A DNA stretch of 64,000 nucleotides, taken from the NCBI RefSeq assembly GCF_016863255.1, contig NZ_BOON01000015.1:62001-126000 (forward strand). Direction: 5' to 3'. This stretch comes from Planosporangium mesophilum (GTDB lineage Bacteria > Actinomycetota > Actinomycetes > Mycobacteriales > Micromonosporaceae). Below the pieces are notes generated by a model. It had not been told where the DNA came from. It saw only the letters and a program-made list of their open reading frames with translations, and did not search any database. The translations under genes and the position numbers were made by a program. This document shows, piece by piece, positions 26,607-34,721 of this stretch; positions within the stretch are counted from its first letter, which is position 1, and each line of letters starts with the position of its first letter.

Positions 26607-27406
26607 CCGTGAAGATCATGCGGCAGCGGGAGTGGGCGTTCCCGCCGGCACCCGCGCGCCGCGAGGTGCTCACGGCGACGCCGGCCGAGCCGACCGACGC
26701 CCCGCCGCTGCTGTTCGTGCCCGGCTTCAACCACGGCGCCTGGGCCTTCGCGGAGCACTGGCTGGAGCACGCCGTCGAGCGGGGCTTCCCGGCGTACGCC
26801 ATGAGCCTGCGCGGGCACGGTGAGAGCGGCCCGTCGCCCGGGGCGGACCTGCGGGCGTACGTGCACGACGTCACCCAGGTGGCGGCGGGCCTGCCCCGGC
26901 AGGCGGTTCTGGTCGGACACGGCGCGTCGGCGCTGGTGGTGGCGATGGCGCTGGCCCGGTACCCGGCGCGGGCCGCCGTCCTGGTGTCGCCCGTCTTCGG
27001 CGGCGTCCGCGCGGCGTTCTCCACGCTGTTCCGCGCCCCGCTGGTGGCCGCGCCGGCGATCGTCGGGCGGCCGTTGCGCCCGCGGCGCGGTCACCTGTTC
27101 AGTCGTGACCTGCCGATCGCCGATGGCAGCCGGTACGCCGCGCGGCTGGGCGGGGCGTCGGCGCGTGCCCAGTGGCAGTTGGTCGCCCACTCCGCACCCG
27201 AGGATCCGGTCGGCACCCCGCCGGTCCTGGTGGTCGGCAGCCCCGACGACCGCGTCGTCGGCCGGGCCGCGCTCACCGCCGTGGCCCGCCGGTACGGGGG
27301 TGCCCCCCTGCTGTTCCCCGGCATGGGGCACGACCTGATGCTCGACGCCGGCTGGAAGGAGCCGATCGACGCGATCCTGGATTGGCTGGACAAAATCGAT
27401 CAGTAA
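26603..27406 (+). CDS. Alpha/beta-hydrolase-fold protein lacking the nucleophile serine
   Basis: A 267-residue protein with the fold's usual landmarks: LLFVPGFNHGAWAF (oxyanion region), AMSLRGHGESG, an acid in GSPDDRVVG (Asp215/Asp216) and His243 in FPGMGHDLML. The elbow reads LVGHGASALVV, where the expected Ser of GHSxG is Gly107; Ser109 is two residues away. It may be catalytically inactive, use another residue, or be a lyase-like relative. It is translationally coupled to the monooxygenase, so a partner role in the same pathway is likely. Confidence 0.8.
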   Translation: MTVKIMRQREWAFPPAPARREVLTATPAEPTDAPPLLFVPGFNHGAWAFAEHWLEHAVERGFPAYAMSLRGHGESGPSPGADLRAYVHDVTQVAAGLPRQAVLVGHGASALVVAMALARYPARAAVLVSPVFGGVRAAFSTLFRAPLVAAPAIVGRPLRPRRGHLFSRDLPIADGSRYAARLGGASARAQWQLVAHSAPEDPVGTPPVLVVGSPDDRVVGRAALTAVARRYGGAPLLFPGMGHDLMLDAGWKEPIDAILDWLDKIDQ

Positions 27407-27409
27407 GGG

Positions 27410-28312
27410 TCAGACGATGGCCCCGTCGTCGTCCGACCCGTCGTCGGACTCGTCGCCGGGGCGCAGCCGCCAGATCAACGTGATCACGCCGGCCAGCAGC
27501 GCGCCGAAGCCGAGCAGCATCGCGACGTCGGCGTCGATCGGCAGCACGTCGGGCTTGAAGAACAGCAGCAGCCCGCCCGCGATCCCGGCCAGCGCGAGCA
27601 CCACCGGCGCGGGTGGCCTGGGCACCGGAGGCGGGGGCGGGGGCGTGTAGCCCTCGTCGCTGTCGGGCAGGTGGGCGCCGAACGTGTCGAGCGCGTCGAG
27701 CAGCGTCGGTTCGTCGGGGGAGCGGGTGGCCGGCCGGTCGGGCGCCCGCTCGCTCCGGTCGGCGGCGCTGTCGCGCGCCTCGACCTCGTCGGTCTCCAGG
27801 TCCAGTCGGTGGCCCAGGTCGGGGTCGGTGTCGTCGAGGGCTCGCTCGGAGATGTTCTCCGCCGCCGGCCAGGGCGGCGCGGTGTCGTCGAACGTCGCGT
27901 CGTACCCGGCGACGATGCGCGCCCAGGCCGCCTCGACGTCGACCTTCCCGTCCGCGTCGGCGACCGGTGAACCGGACGGCGAGACGGCCTGGTCGCCGGT
28001 CGCCGACTGGCCGACGGCGGCCCCGCCTGCGCCCGCGCCCTCGTCGGCGCGCAGTTGCGCGAGGTACTCGCGTGCGGTGCCCAGATGCTCCCGATCCGCG
28101 TACAACCGGTCGATCGGACGGGTCGGCAAGGTCGTCGTCCGGGTGACCGGGTGCAGGTCGGTGGCTGGCAGCAGGTACGCCGCTATGCCCTCGCCGGCCA
28201 GCACGTCGAGCAAATGTTCGCCCACGCGCGGATCGACGTCGCCCACTGCGGCATATTCGGCCGCGCTGAGCCCGTTGTCGCGCCTTCCGCGCCGGAAGCC
28301 ACCCGCTGGCAC
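27410..28312 (-). CDS. DUF2007-like membrane protein with acidic linker
   Basis: A 300-residue protein. The N-terminus has a compact alpha/beta domain (LSAAEYAAVGDVDPRVGEHL, IAAYLLPATD, PIDRLYADREHLGTAREYLA), like DUF2007-type signal-transducing domains. A long Asp/Glu/Ala-rich disordered linker follows, then a Pro-rich stretch and two C-terminal membrane spans (VVLALAGIAGGLLLFF and VAMLLGFGALLAGVITLI). GTG 28312 is preceded by AGGAGGG at good distance, against a frame open to 28486. It converges on the hydrolase gene with a 3-bp gap. Function is unknown. Confidence 0.75.
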   Translation of the reverse strand: MPAGGFRRGRRDNGLSAAEYAAVGDVDPRVGEHLLDVLAGEGIAAYLLPATDLHPVTRTTTLPTRPIDRLYADREHLGTAREYLAQLRADEGAGAGGAAVGQSATGDQAVSPSGSPVADADGKVDVEAAWARIVAGYDATFDDTAPPWPAAENISERALDDTDPDLGHRLDLETDEVEARDSAADRSERAPDRPATRSPDEPTLLDALDTFGAHLPDSDEGYTPPPPPPVPRPPAPVVLALAGIAGGLLLFFKPDVLPIDADVAMLLGFGALLAGVITLIWRLRPGDESDDGSDDDGAIV

Positions 28313-28524
28313 CGGCTCTGCCCTCCTGTCGCGGACCGCGCCACGACGACGGGTACGCCGCGGGTGACCGCTGACCGAAATCCTGACACGGTTGCCCACT
28401 GTTCGGGGAGTGCGTTGTGGTGTGAGGTACTGGGTTCGTACGCTCAACAGCAAACAGACGGATGCGGCCGGCGGATGGTCGTACACCGGACGGACACCAA
28501 AACGGTGTATTTGGAAGGACGGGT

Positions 28525-29268
28525 GTGGTCTACTCGCTGCTCAAGTACCTCATCCTCGGCCCATGGCTGCGGTTGATCTTCTGGCCTAAGGTCGAGGGTC
28601 GCGAGTACGTGCCTGCCACAGGCCCGGCGATCCTCGCCAGCAACCACCTCTCCTTCTCGGATTCGATCTTCATGCCGCTGATGGTCAAGCGGCGGGTCAC
28701 GTTCGTGGCGAAGCAGGAGTACTTCACCGGCCGAGGGCTCAAGGGCTGGCTGACGAAGATGTTCTTCGTCGGTACCGGCACGATCCCGGTCGATCGCTCG
28801 GGCGGCCGGGCGGCCCAGGCGGCGATCGACACCGGCCTGCGGGTGCTCCGGGAGGGGCACATCTTCGGGATCTACCCCGAGGGCACCCGGTCGCCCGACG
28901 GGCGGCTCTACCGGGGCAAGACGGGCGTGGCGCGGCTCGCGCTCGAAAGTGGAGCGCCCGTCATCCCGGTCGTGATGCTCAACTCCGACGTCGTCCAGCC
29001 GCCGGGCAAGCTCCTTCCCAAGATCAAGCGGGTACGGATCCGGTTCGGTCCGCCGATGGACTTCTCCCGGTACCGGGGGATGGCCGGTGACCGGTTCATC
29101 GAGCGTGCCGTGACCGACGAGATCATGTACGAGCTGATGGAGCTCTCCGGCCGGGAGTACGTCGACGTGTACGCCCAGAAGGTCAAGTCCGGCCAGGCCA
29201 AGTCGGGCCGGTCCAATCCGGCGGAGCCGTCGGAGCCGTCGCAGTCCTCCTCGGCCGTCGCCGCGTAG
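28525..29268 (+). CDS. plsC: 1-acyl-sn-glycerol-3-phosphate acyltransferase family protein
   Basis: A 247-residue membrane-associated acyltransferase. The catalytic motif is SNHLSFSD (H-x4-D), with FFVGTGTIPVDRSGG and the acceptor motif YPEGTRSPDG following, then VPVVMLNS near the end of the domain. It should transfer an acyl group from acyl-CoA or acyl-ACP to a lysophospholipid. M. tuberculosis Rv2182c is the syntenic relative. GTG 28525 follows GGAAGGA by 5 nt. The last 30 residues are Ser/Pro-rich and disordered. It converges on the Crp-family gene, with a hairpin between. Confidence 0.88.
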   Translation: MVYSLLKYLILGPWLRLIFWPKVEGREYVPATGPAILASNHLSFSDSIFMPLMVKRRVTFVAKQEYFTGRGLKGWLTKMFFVGTGTIPVDRSGGRAAQAAIDTGLRVLREGHIFGIYPEGTRSPDGRLYRGKTGVARLALESGAPVIPVVMLNSDVVQPPGKLLPKIKRVRIRFGPPMDFSRYRGMAGDRFIERAVTDEIMYELMELSGREYVDVYAQKVKSGQAKSGRSNPAEPSEPSQSSSAVAA

Positions 29269-29281
29269 CGGTACCCGGTGC

Positions 29282-29311
29282 GACCGAGCGCCCGGTGGTC
29301 AGCGCTCGGTC
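29282..29311. terminator. Hairpin between plsC and crp-like gene
   Basis: Perfect 10-bp inverted repeat (GACCGAGCGC/GCGCTCGGTC) with a 10-nt loop, overlapping the stop of the Crp-family gene (29299-29301). It probably ends both convergent transcripts. Confidence 0.7.
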
Positions 29312-29991
29312 ATGCCGGCCCGGCGCCGCAGCGCCCCGAGGTCGGTGACGACGATGCGCCTGCCCTCGGTACGCAGCCAGCCCCGGCTGGCGAAGGATCC
29401 GATCGCCTGGTTGACGCTCTGCCGGGAGCCGCCGGCCATCTCGGCCAGCTGGCTCTGGTTCAGCTCGATCGTCACCATCGGCGCACCCGTGTCGCCGGCC
29501 AGGCGGACCAGCGTCTTGGCCACCCGGCCGGGGAGGTCGAGGAACACGTGGTCGGTGTTCTGCTCGGTCAGCCGCCGGATCAGGCCGCCCAGCGAGCGCA
29601 TCACCGCATCCAGGATCCGCGGGTTGGCGTGTACCAGCTCCAGGAACGCGCCCCGGGACAGGGCGAGCGCCTGGCAGTCCTCGATCGCCTCGGCGGACGC
29701 GGAACGGGGCGACCCGTCCAGAAGTGACACCTCGCCGAGCACGTCCGGCGGCCGGACGACCGAGAGCACGGCCCGCTCGCCGGTCGGCGCGGTACGGAAG
29801 ACCATGACCGCGCCGCGCCGGACCACGATGACCGACTCGCCAGGGTCATTCTCGACGAACAGCAGCTGACCCTTGCGATAGGTCCGCGGAACGGCGGCGG
29901 CGATGACGCGCTGGCGGACCTCCGGCTCGAGGGCTGCGAACATCTCCACACCGGTCAACGCGTCGCCGGGATCCGGTAGCCGAACCTCCAC
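29299..29991 (-). CDS. Crp/Fnr-family transcriptional regulator
   Basis: A 230-residue regulator. The N-terminal cyclic-nucleotide-binding domain has GEVSLLDGSPRSASA, with the Gly-Glu and Arg-Ser of cAMP sites, so cAMP binding is plausible. The C-terminal winged helix reads NQSQLAEMAGGSRQSVNQAI. Similar actinobacterial proteins regulate carbon, redox or respiratory genes; the target set is unknown. GTG 29991 has GGAGGGG upstream. It is divergent from the RNase AS gene across about 320 bp. Confidence 0.92.
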   Translation of the reverse strand: MEVRLPDPGDALTGVEMFAALEPEVRQRVIAAAVPRTYRKGQLLFVENDPGESVIVVRRGAVMVFRTAPTGERAVLSVVRPPDVLGEVSLLDGSPRSASAEAIEDCQALALSRGAFLELVHANPRILDAVMRSLGGLIRRLTEQNTDHVFLDLPGRVAKTLVRLAGDTGAPMVTIELNQSQLAEMAGGSRQSVNQAIGSFASRGWLRTEGRRIVVTDLGALRRRAGMTER

Positions 29992-30312
29992 GGTCCAACC
30001 CCTCCCCGGTAGGAACCCGACAGTTACCCCAGATCATGACGGCCCGGTTGCGCTGTGTACACCCCCGGACGTCGATCGTCCGACTCTGGATCGTCGCAGG
30101 TTAGCGCTCCCAGCACGGATGGCGAAGGACGGTATGCCGGCGATCACGATCAGTTGCACAAACGCGCTACGGGCTTATGTGTACCGATCGACCGCCGTCG
30201 GTGCAAGTTCCGGCTGTCGCAAGTGGACCGTCTCTCCGGTCCCGAGCTGTCCGGCCGGCCCCACCCCGCCCCGGCGTGAGGGCGGGCGGCGGGACGGTGG
30301 AGGATGGGAGCG
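29992..30312. other. Intergenic region between crp-like gene and RNase AS
   Basis: About 320 bp with no convincing gene. It includes the Shine-Dalgarno of the crp-like gene near its left end and a weak candidate promoter with TTGCAC (30154-30159) and TTATGT (30175-30180) 15 bp apart, pointing to the RNase AS gene. I see no palindromic TGTGA-N6-TCACA Crp site and no strong hairpin. Confidence 0.4.
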
Positions 30313-30822
30313 ATGCCGTACCGCTACTTCTACGACTGCGAGTTCATCGAGGACGGGCGCACGATCGACCTCGTCTCCATCGGGGTGGTCGACGAGCGCG
30401 GCCGGGAGTTCTACGCCGTGTCGACCGAGTTCGACGACTCACGGGCGATCCCGTGGGTGCGCCGGAACGTGCTCGACAAGCTGCCCTCGCCGGCCGACCG
30501 GGCATGGCGCTCGCGCGAGCGGATCCGCGACGACCTGTACGAGTTCCTGACCGAGCCGCTGCGAACCGGTGACGCCGACGAGATCGAGCTGTGGGCCTGG
30601 TACGCCGCGTACGACCACGTGGCGCTGGCCCAGCTCTGGGGGCCGATGACCGCGCTGCCCCGGGAGCTTCCCCGGTTCACGAAGGATCTCCGGCAGTTGT
30701 GGGACGACCACGGCCGCCCGCCGCTGCCCACCATGGCCGACCGCCATGACGCGCTGGTCGACGCCCGGCACAACCTGGCCCGCTGGCAGGCGATGGGGCC
30801 GATCGGCCGGGGCGGTGCATAA
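30313..30822 (+). CDS. 3'-5' exoribonuclease, RNase AS family
   Basis: A 169-residue DEDDh-type exoribonuclease very close in pattern to M. tuberculosis Rv2179c (RNase AS), which degrades adenylate-rich RNA. Metal ligands sit in YFYDCEFIEDG (Asp and Glu), WAWYAAYDHVALAQLWGPMT (Asp) and RHDALVDARHNL (His and Asp). Length matches the family. ATG 30313 has GGAGG 9 nt upstream; ATG 30304 is in frame but touches its SD. In mycobacteria it sits near aroG and pknL, as it does here more loosely. Confidence 0.92.
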   Translation: MPYRYFYDCEFIEDGRTIDLVSIGVVDERGREFYAVSTEFDDSRAIPWVRRNVLDKLPSPADRAWRSRERIRDDLYEFLTEPLRTGDADEIELWAWYAAYDHVALAQLWGPMTALPRELPRFTKDLRQLWDDHGRPPLPTMADRHDALVDARHNLARWQAMGPIGRGGA

Positions 30823-30910
30823 CGGATCCCGGCTGGGAGCGCGTCCGACATCATCGAACTCCATCGCGGCGTCGCTACGTCCTCGCTCCCGTAGGCGACT
30901 ACAGTGCGCA

Positions 30911-30936
30911 GTTGCGGCCCGCCCCGGGCCGGCAAC
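30911..30936 (+). terminator. Bulged hairpin after RNase AS
   Basis: GTTGC-GGCCCG pairs with CGGGCC-G-GCAAC, one bulged base and a 3-nt loop, in the 216-bp gap between RNase AS and phosphofructokinase. It could end the upstream transcript or be part of the pfk leader. Confidence 0.45.
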
Positions 30937-31038
30937 GATGCCGAACGCGGGGCCGGATCTTCGTCCCATCCGTCCGGCCTGCGCCCACGGGGCCCGCCTG
31001 TCGTTTACGCGCAAACAATTGGGAAGGACGACCAGGTT

Positions 31039-32064
31039 ATGCGTATCGGCGTGCTCACCGGTGGCGGTGACTGCCCCGGCCTCAACGCGGTCATCCGCGC
31101 CGTGGTCCGCAAGGGCGTCTCAACGTACGGCCACGAGTTTGTCGGGTTCCGCGACGGCTGGCGCGGGCCCCTCGAGGGGCTGACCCGCCCGCTCGGCATC
31201 CCCGAGGTGCGTGGCATCCTGCCCCGCGGCGGGACCATTCTGGGCTCCTCGCGTACCAATCCATTCAAGATCGAAGGTGGCGTCGAGCGGATCAAGGCCA
31301 ACCTGGCCGACCACGGCATCGACGCGCTCATCGCCATCGGCGGCGAGGACACCCTCGGCGTCGCCACCAAGCTCGACGAGCTGGGGGTCAATGTCGTCGG
31401 CGTACCGAAGACCATCGACAACGACCTCGGCGCGACCGACTACACGTTCGGCTTCGACACCGCCGTCAACATCGCCATGGAGGCGATCGACCGACTGCAC
31501 ACCACGGCCGAGAGTCACCACCGGACCCTGGTCGTCGAGGTGATGGGCCGGCACGCCGGCTGGATCGCCCTGCACGCCGGGCTGGCCGGCGGCGCCAACG
31601 TGATCCTGCTCCCGGAGCGCAACTTCGACATCGACCAGGTCGCCGCGTACGTGGAGAAGCGGTTCCAGACGCAGTACTCCCCGATCATCGTCGTCTCGGA
31701 GGGCGCGATGCCGCTGGAGGGTCAGATGGTCCTGCAGAACCAGGAGAAGGACGCCTTCGGGCACGTCCGGCTCGGCGGCATCGGTCAGTGGCTGGCCGGC
31801 GAGATCGAGGAGCGTACCGGCAAGGAGGCCCGTACCGTCGTGCTCGGGCACATCCAGCGCGGCGGCACGCCCACCGCGTTCGACCGGGTCCTCGCGACCC
31901 GGTTCGGCCTGCACGCGATCGACGCCGCCCACGACGGCGACTTCGGCACGATGGTGGCGCTGCGCGGCACCGACATCGTGCGGGTGCCGCTGGCCGAGGC
32001 GACGCGGGAGCTGAAGACGGTACCGGTCGAGCGGTACACCGAGGCCGAGGTCTTCTTCGGCTAG
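31039..32064 (+). CDS. pfkA: 6-phosphofructokinase with PPi-type active-site residues
   Basis: A 341-residue phosphofructokinase of the actinobacterial clade. It begins MRIGVLTGGGDCPGLNAVIR and contains PKTIDNDLGATDYTFGFDTA and MGRHAGWIAL. Two residues separate ATP from PPi enzymes: position 104 (Gly in ATP-PFK) is Asp in IGGEDTLG, and 124 (Gly in E. coli) is Lys in PKTIDND. This Asp104/Lys124 pair is that of the PPi-dependent Amycolatopsis methanolica enzyme, so a reversible PPi-PFK is likely. Upstream CAGG is a weak SD. A strong hairpin follows the gene. Confidence 0.92.
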   Translation: MRIGVLTGGGDCPGLNAVIRAVVRKGVSTYGHEFVGFRDGWRGPLEGLTRPLGIPEVRGILPRGGTILGSSRTNPFKIEGGVERIKANLADHGIDALIAIGGEDTLGVATKLDELGVNVVGVPKTIDNDLGATDYTFGFDTAVNIAMEAIDRLHTTAESHHRTLVVEVMGRHAGWIALHAGLAGGANVILLPERNFDIDQVAAYVEKRFQTQYSPIIVVSEGAMPLEGQMVLQNQEKDAFGHVRLGGIGQWLAGEIEERTGKEARTVVLGHIQRGGTPTAFDRVLATRFGLHAIDAAHDGDFGTMVALRGTDIVRVPLAEATRELKTVPVERYTEAEVFFG

Positions 32065-32107
32065 TAGATCTCGGGTCGTCGCGAGCCGCGGCGGCTGAGT
32101 ACATCCG

Positions 32108-32145
32108 GTCGTCTGCTCCGGGGCGCTCGCTCCGGAGCAGACGAC
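32108..32145 (+). terminator. Strong hairpin between pfkA and proC
   Basis: A perfect 14-bp inverted repeat (arms GTCGTCTGCTCCGG and CCGGAGCAGACGAC) with a 10-nt loop, 44 bp after the pfk stop and 18 bp before proC. It has no T-tract. It most likely ends the pfk transcript; a role in the proC leader is possible because it is so close. Confidence 0.75.
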
Positions 32146-32162
32146 CCTGGAAAGGGGTTGGC

Positions 32163-32969
32163 ATGCACACCATCGCGGTGATCGGCGCCGGCAAGATCGG
32201 TGAGGTGCTCCTGTCCGGGCTGCTGCGCGCGGGCTGGCCGGTCGAGCGGCTGCTCGTCACGGCCCGGCGCGCCGAGCGGGCGGCGGAGCTGACCGGGCGG
32301 TACGGCGTCGAGGTCGTCGACAACGCCACCGCCGTGGCCCGGGCGGACGTCCTGGCGATCGCCGTCAAGCCGCAGGACGCCGAGGCCCTGATGGTCGACC
32401 TCGGGCCGCGGATCCCGGCCGAGAAGCTCGTCGTGAGCCTCTGCGCCGGCCTGCCCACCTCGTTCTTCGCCAAGTGGCTGCCGGCGGGCACCCCGGTCGT
32501 ACGGGTCATGACCAACACCCCGGCCCTGGTCGACGAGGCGATGACCGCGATCTCCGCGGGCGCCCACGCTTCGGCTGCGCACCTCGTCCTGGCCGAGGAG
32601 ATGTTCCGGCCGCTGGGGCGCACGATCCGGGTACCGGAGTCGCAGCAGGACGCGGTCACCGCGCTCTCCGGCTCGGGGCCGGCGTACTTCTACTACCTGG
32701 TCGAGGCGATGACCGACGCCGGGATCCTGCTCGGCCTGCCCCGGCAGGTGGCGCACGATCTGATCGTGCAGACCGCGATCGGTTCGGCGATCATGCTGCG
32801 CGACTCCGGCGAACACCCGGTCACGCTGCGCGAGGCGGTGACCTCGCCGGCGGGTACGACGATCAACGCCATCCGGGAGCTGGAGAACCACGGGGTACGC
32901 GCGGCGCTGCTCGCGGCGCTCGAGGCCGCCCGTGACCGGGCGCGTGAGATCGCCGACCAGAACGTCTGA
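32163..32969 (+). CDS. proC: Pyrroline-5-carboxylate reductase
   Basis: Reduces pyrroline-5-carboxylate to proline with NAD(P)H. The 268-residue protein begins with the Rossmann motif VIGAGKIGEVLLSGLL, has VKPQD, RVMTNTPALVDEAMTAIS and the C-terminal signature GSGPAYFYYLVEAMTDAG followed by SPAGTTINAIRELE. Length and motifs are canonical. The site AAAGGGG lies upstream of ATG 32163. The FHA gene follows after 36 bp. Confidence 0.95.
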   Translation: MHTIAVIGAGKIGEVLLSGLLRAGWPVERLLVTARRAERAAELTGRYGVEVVDNATAVARADVLAIAVKPQDAEALMVDLGPRIPAEKLVVSLCAGLPTSFFAKWLPAGTPVVRVMTNTPALVDEAMTAISAGAHASAAHLVLAEEMFRPLGRTIRVPESQQDAVTALSGSGPAYFYYLVEAMTDAGILLGLPRQVAHDLIVQTAIGSAIMLRDSGEHPVTLREAVTSPAGTTINAIRELENHGVRAALLAALEAARDRAREIADQNV

Positions 32970-32992
32970 CCCCCGGGCGACCAGGGGACCGG

Positions 32993-32998
32993 TAGCCT
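32993..32998 (+). promoter_or_regulatory. Probable -10 box (TAGCCT) for the FHA gene
   Basis: TAGCCT is 7 nt before GTG 33006, identical in sequence and spacing to those before the genes at 1865 and 22117. It suggests an own leaderless promoter in the short proC-FHA gap. Confidence 0.5.
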
Positions 32999-33005
32999 AC
33001 TTCGC

Positions 33006-34094
33006 GTGCGATTCGAAGTAACGCGCGCGCTGGACGCCATCGAGCGCAGACTCAGTACCGACCCGTTGAAGACCGGCGCCGTCGTCGACCTCGGTGAGGC
33101 GGTACGGTTCGCCGACCTCGACGGTGGCCGGCCGGCCCAGCTGATCCGGGTCGGCATGGTGATCGACGCCCTGAGCCGGCAACTGGGCGACGACGGCGTG
33201 GCGCTGTACCCGGTCGCCTCCCGTGGCCTGCTCTCCGACACGGACCTCACCTCCAACGAGCGGATGGTGATCCGCCGCTGGTCCGACGACGGGCTCGCCG
33301 AGGTCGTGCCGGCCGAGGTGCCGGCCCTGGCCCGGGTGTGCGAGGTCGCCGCTCTGATCGGCCAGCCCGTGATCAGCCGGTCGCCGCTGCCCGGGTACAG
33401 CGGTCTGCGGTACGCCCCGGTCGCCGCGGCGGGCGGTGCGGCGCTGGAGGGCGGTTCCGGTACGGCCCCGCAGCGCCACACCGTGCTCGGGCGTCGGTGG
33501 CAGTGCCCCGTGCCCGACTGCGCGAGCTTCGGCTCGACCGCGGGCCCGTTCTCCGGCGGAGCGGCCCGCGACGGCGGCCAGCCGCCGCCGCGGCTGGTAC
33601 GGGGCCAGCCGCTCTGCCCGCGCCACGGCGAGCGGCTGGTCGACGCCGGGCCGCAGCCGGTCGCGGTACCGATGATCGCCCGGGTCGACGGCGCGGTGCG
33701 GGAGCGGTTCGTGGTGAGCGACGGGCGTCCGGTGGTCGTCGGTCGCGCGCCCGACCAGGGTGTGGTGCTCGGGCCGTACCTCGACGAGGAGGCCGTGCGC
33801 CGGGTCAGCCGCAGTCACCTGCGCCTGGAGCTGCGGGGCAATGACCTTCAGGTGACCGACCTGAGCACCAACGGCACGGTCGTGCTGAGCCGGCCCGGCC
33901 CCCGTGACGCGACGCGCCCGGTCGGGCTCTCTCTCGAGCAGCCGTACGTGCTGGGGGAGTGGGACCTGGTGCAGCTGCACGAGGGGGTCGAGGTGTGCCG
34001 GGCCGACCGCCAGAGCGCGTCCAGCGCCGCGGCGCAGCAGAGCTCCGTCATGGGCGACGCACCGACCATGGCGATGCGCCTGCCGCGCCCGTAA
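33006..34094 (+). CDS. FHA-domain protein with zinc-ribbon-like cysteines
   Basis: A 362-residue protein. The first 135 residues form an unrecognised alpha/beta domain (DLGEAVRFADLDGGRPAQLI). A zinc-ribbon-like region has CPVPDC (Cys167, Cys172) and CPRHG (Cys204, His207). The FHA domain (about 240-325) has the phosphothreonine-binding residues in VVVGRAPD, VSRSHLRLE and DLSTNGT. FHA domains read Thr phosphorylation by kinases such as the PASTA kinase in this window; a link is possible but unproven. The C-terminus is disordered. Confidence 0.82.
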   Translation: MRFEVTRALDAIERRLSTDPLKTGAVVDLGEAVRFADLDGGRPAQLIRVGMVIDALSRQLGDDGVALYPVASRGLLSDTDLTSNERMVIRRWSDDGLAEVVPAEVPALARVCEVAALIGQPVISRSPLPGYSGLRYAPVAAAGGAALEGGSGTAPQRHTVLGRRWQCPVPDCASFGSTAGPFSGGAARDGGQPPPRLVRGQPLCPRHGERLVDAGPQPVAVPMIARVDGAVRERFVVSDGRPVVVGRAPDQGVVLGPYLDEEAVRRVSRSHLRLELRGNDLQVTDLSTNGTVVLSRPGPRDATRPVGLSLEQPYVLGEWDLVQLHEGVEVCRADRQSASSAAAQQSSVMGDAPTMAMRLPRP

Positions 34095-34107
34095 TCCCTT
34101 CACGATC

Positions 34108-34150
34108 CGCGAAAACCCCTGCGGGAGGACCTCCCGCAGGGGTCTTCGCG
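34108..34150 (+). terminator. Long near-perfect hairpin after the FHA gene
   Basis: Two 21-base arms pair with a single mismatch; the innermost sequence is GGGAGGACCTCCC, so the physical loop is a few bases. It lies 14 bp after the FHA stop and just before the PadR operator, separating the two units. Confidence 0.85.
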
Positions 34151-34153
34151 CGT

Positions 34154-34189
34154 AGGTATACCCCCGTGTGTATACCTGGTGTGTATAGT
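34154..34189 (+). promoter_or_regulatory. PadR operator and leaderless promoter
   Basis: A perfect inverted repeat AGGTATAC-N8-GTATACCT (34154-34177) is followed by -10 box TATAGT (34184-34189), 7 nt before the padR ATG. GTGTGTATA also occurs as a direct repeat at 34166 and 34179. Bound repressor would cover the -35 area, as expected for autorepression by a PadR regulator. Confidence 0.7.
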
Positions 34190-34196
34190 GCCAGTC

Positions 34197-34721
34197 ATGT
34201 CAATCGGTCAGGCGTTCCTGGGACTGCTGGAGTCCCAACCCCGCCACGGGTACGACCTCAAGCGGGCCTACGACGAGCGGTTCGGCCAGGGCCGTCCGCT
34301 GCACTACGGGCAGGTCTACGCGACGCTGTCACGGCTGCTGAAGAACGGCCTCGTCGAGGTCGACAGCGTCGAACCGGGCGATGGCCCGGAGCGCAAGCGC
34401 TACGCGATCACCGCGGCCGGTGTCACCGACGTGGAGCGGTGGCTCGGGCAGCCGGAGAAACCGGACCTGCATCTGCAGAACACGCTGTACATGAAGGTCG
34501 TGCTCGCGCTGCTGACCGGACGCGGCGCCGCGGACATCCTCGACAGCCAGCGGAGCGAGCACCTGCGCCTGATGCGTGAGCTCACCCGGCGCAAGACCGA
34601 CGGGGACCTCGCCGACCAGCTCATCTGCGACTACGGACTGTTCCACCTGGAAGCCGACCTGCGTTGGCTGGAGCTGACCGCCGCCCGCCTCGACGACCTC
34701 GCCGGGAAGGTGCGCCGATGA
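34197..34721 (+). CDS. PadR-family transcriptional regulator
   Basis: A 174-residue repressor. The winged helix occupies the N-terminal 90 residues (SIGQAFLGLLESQPRHGYDL, then LHYGQVYATLSRLLKNGLVE), and the C-terminal helices serve dimerisation (Vir_act_alpha_C-like). ATG 34197 lies 7 nt after TATAGT, so the mRNA is probably leaderless. It is coupled by a 4-bp overlap to an ABC transporter ATPase, the classic PadR-efflux arrangement; the inducer is probably a transported compound. Confidence 0.9.
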   Translation: MSIGQAFLGLLESQPRHGYDLKRAYDERFGQGRPLHYGQVYATLSRLLKNGLVEVDSVEPGDGPERKRYAITAAGVTDVERWLGQPEKPDLHLQNTLYMKVVLALLTGRGAADILDSQRSEHLRLMRELTRRKTDGDLADQLICDYGLFHLEADLRWLELTAARLDDLAGKVRR

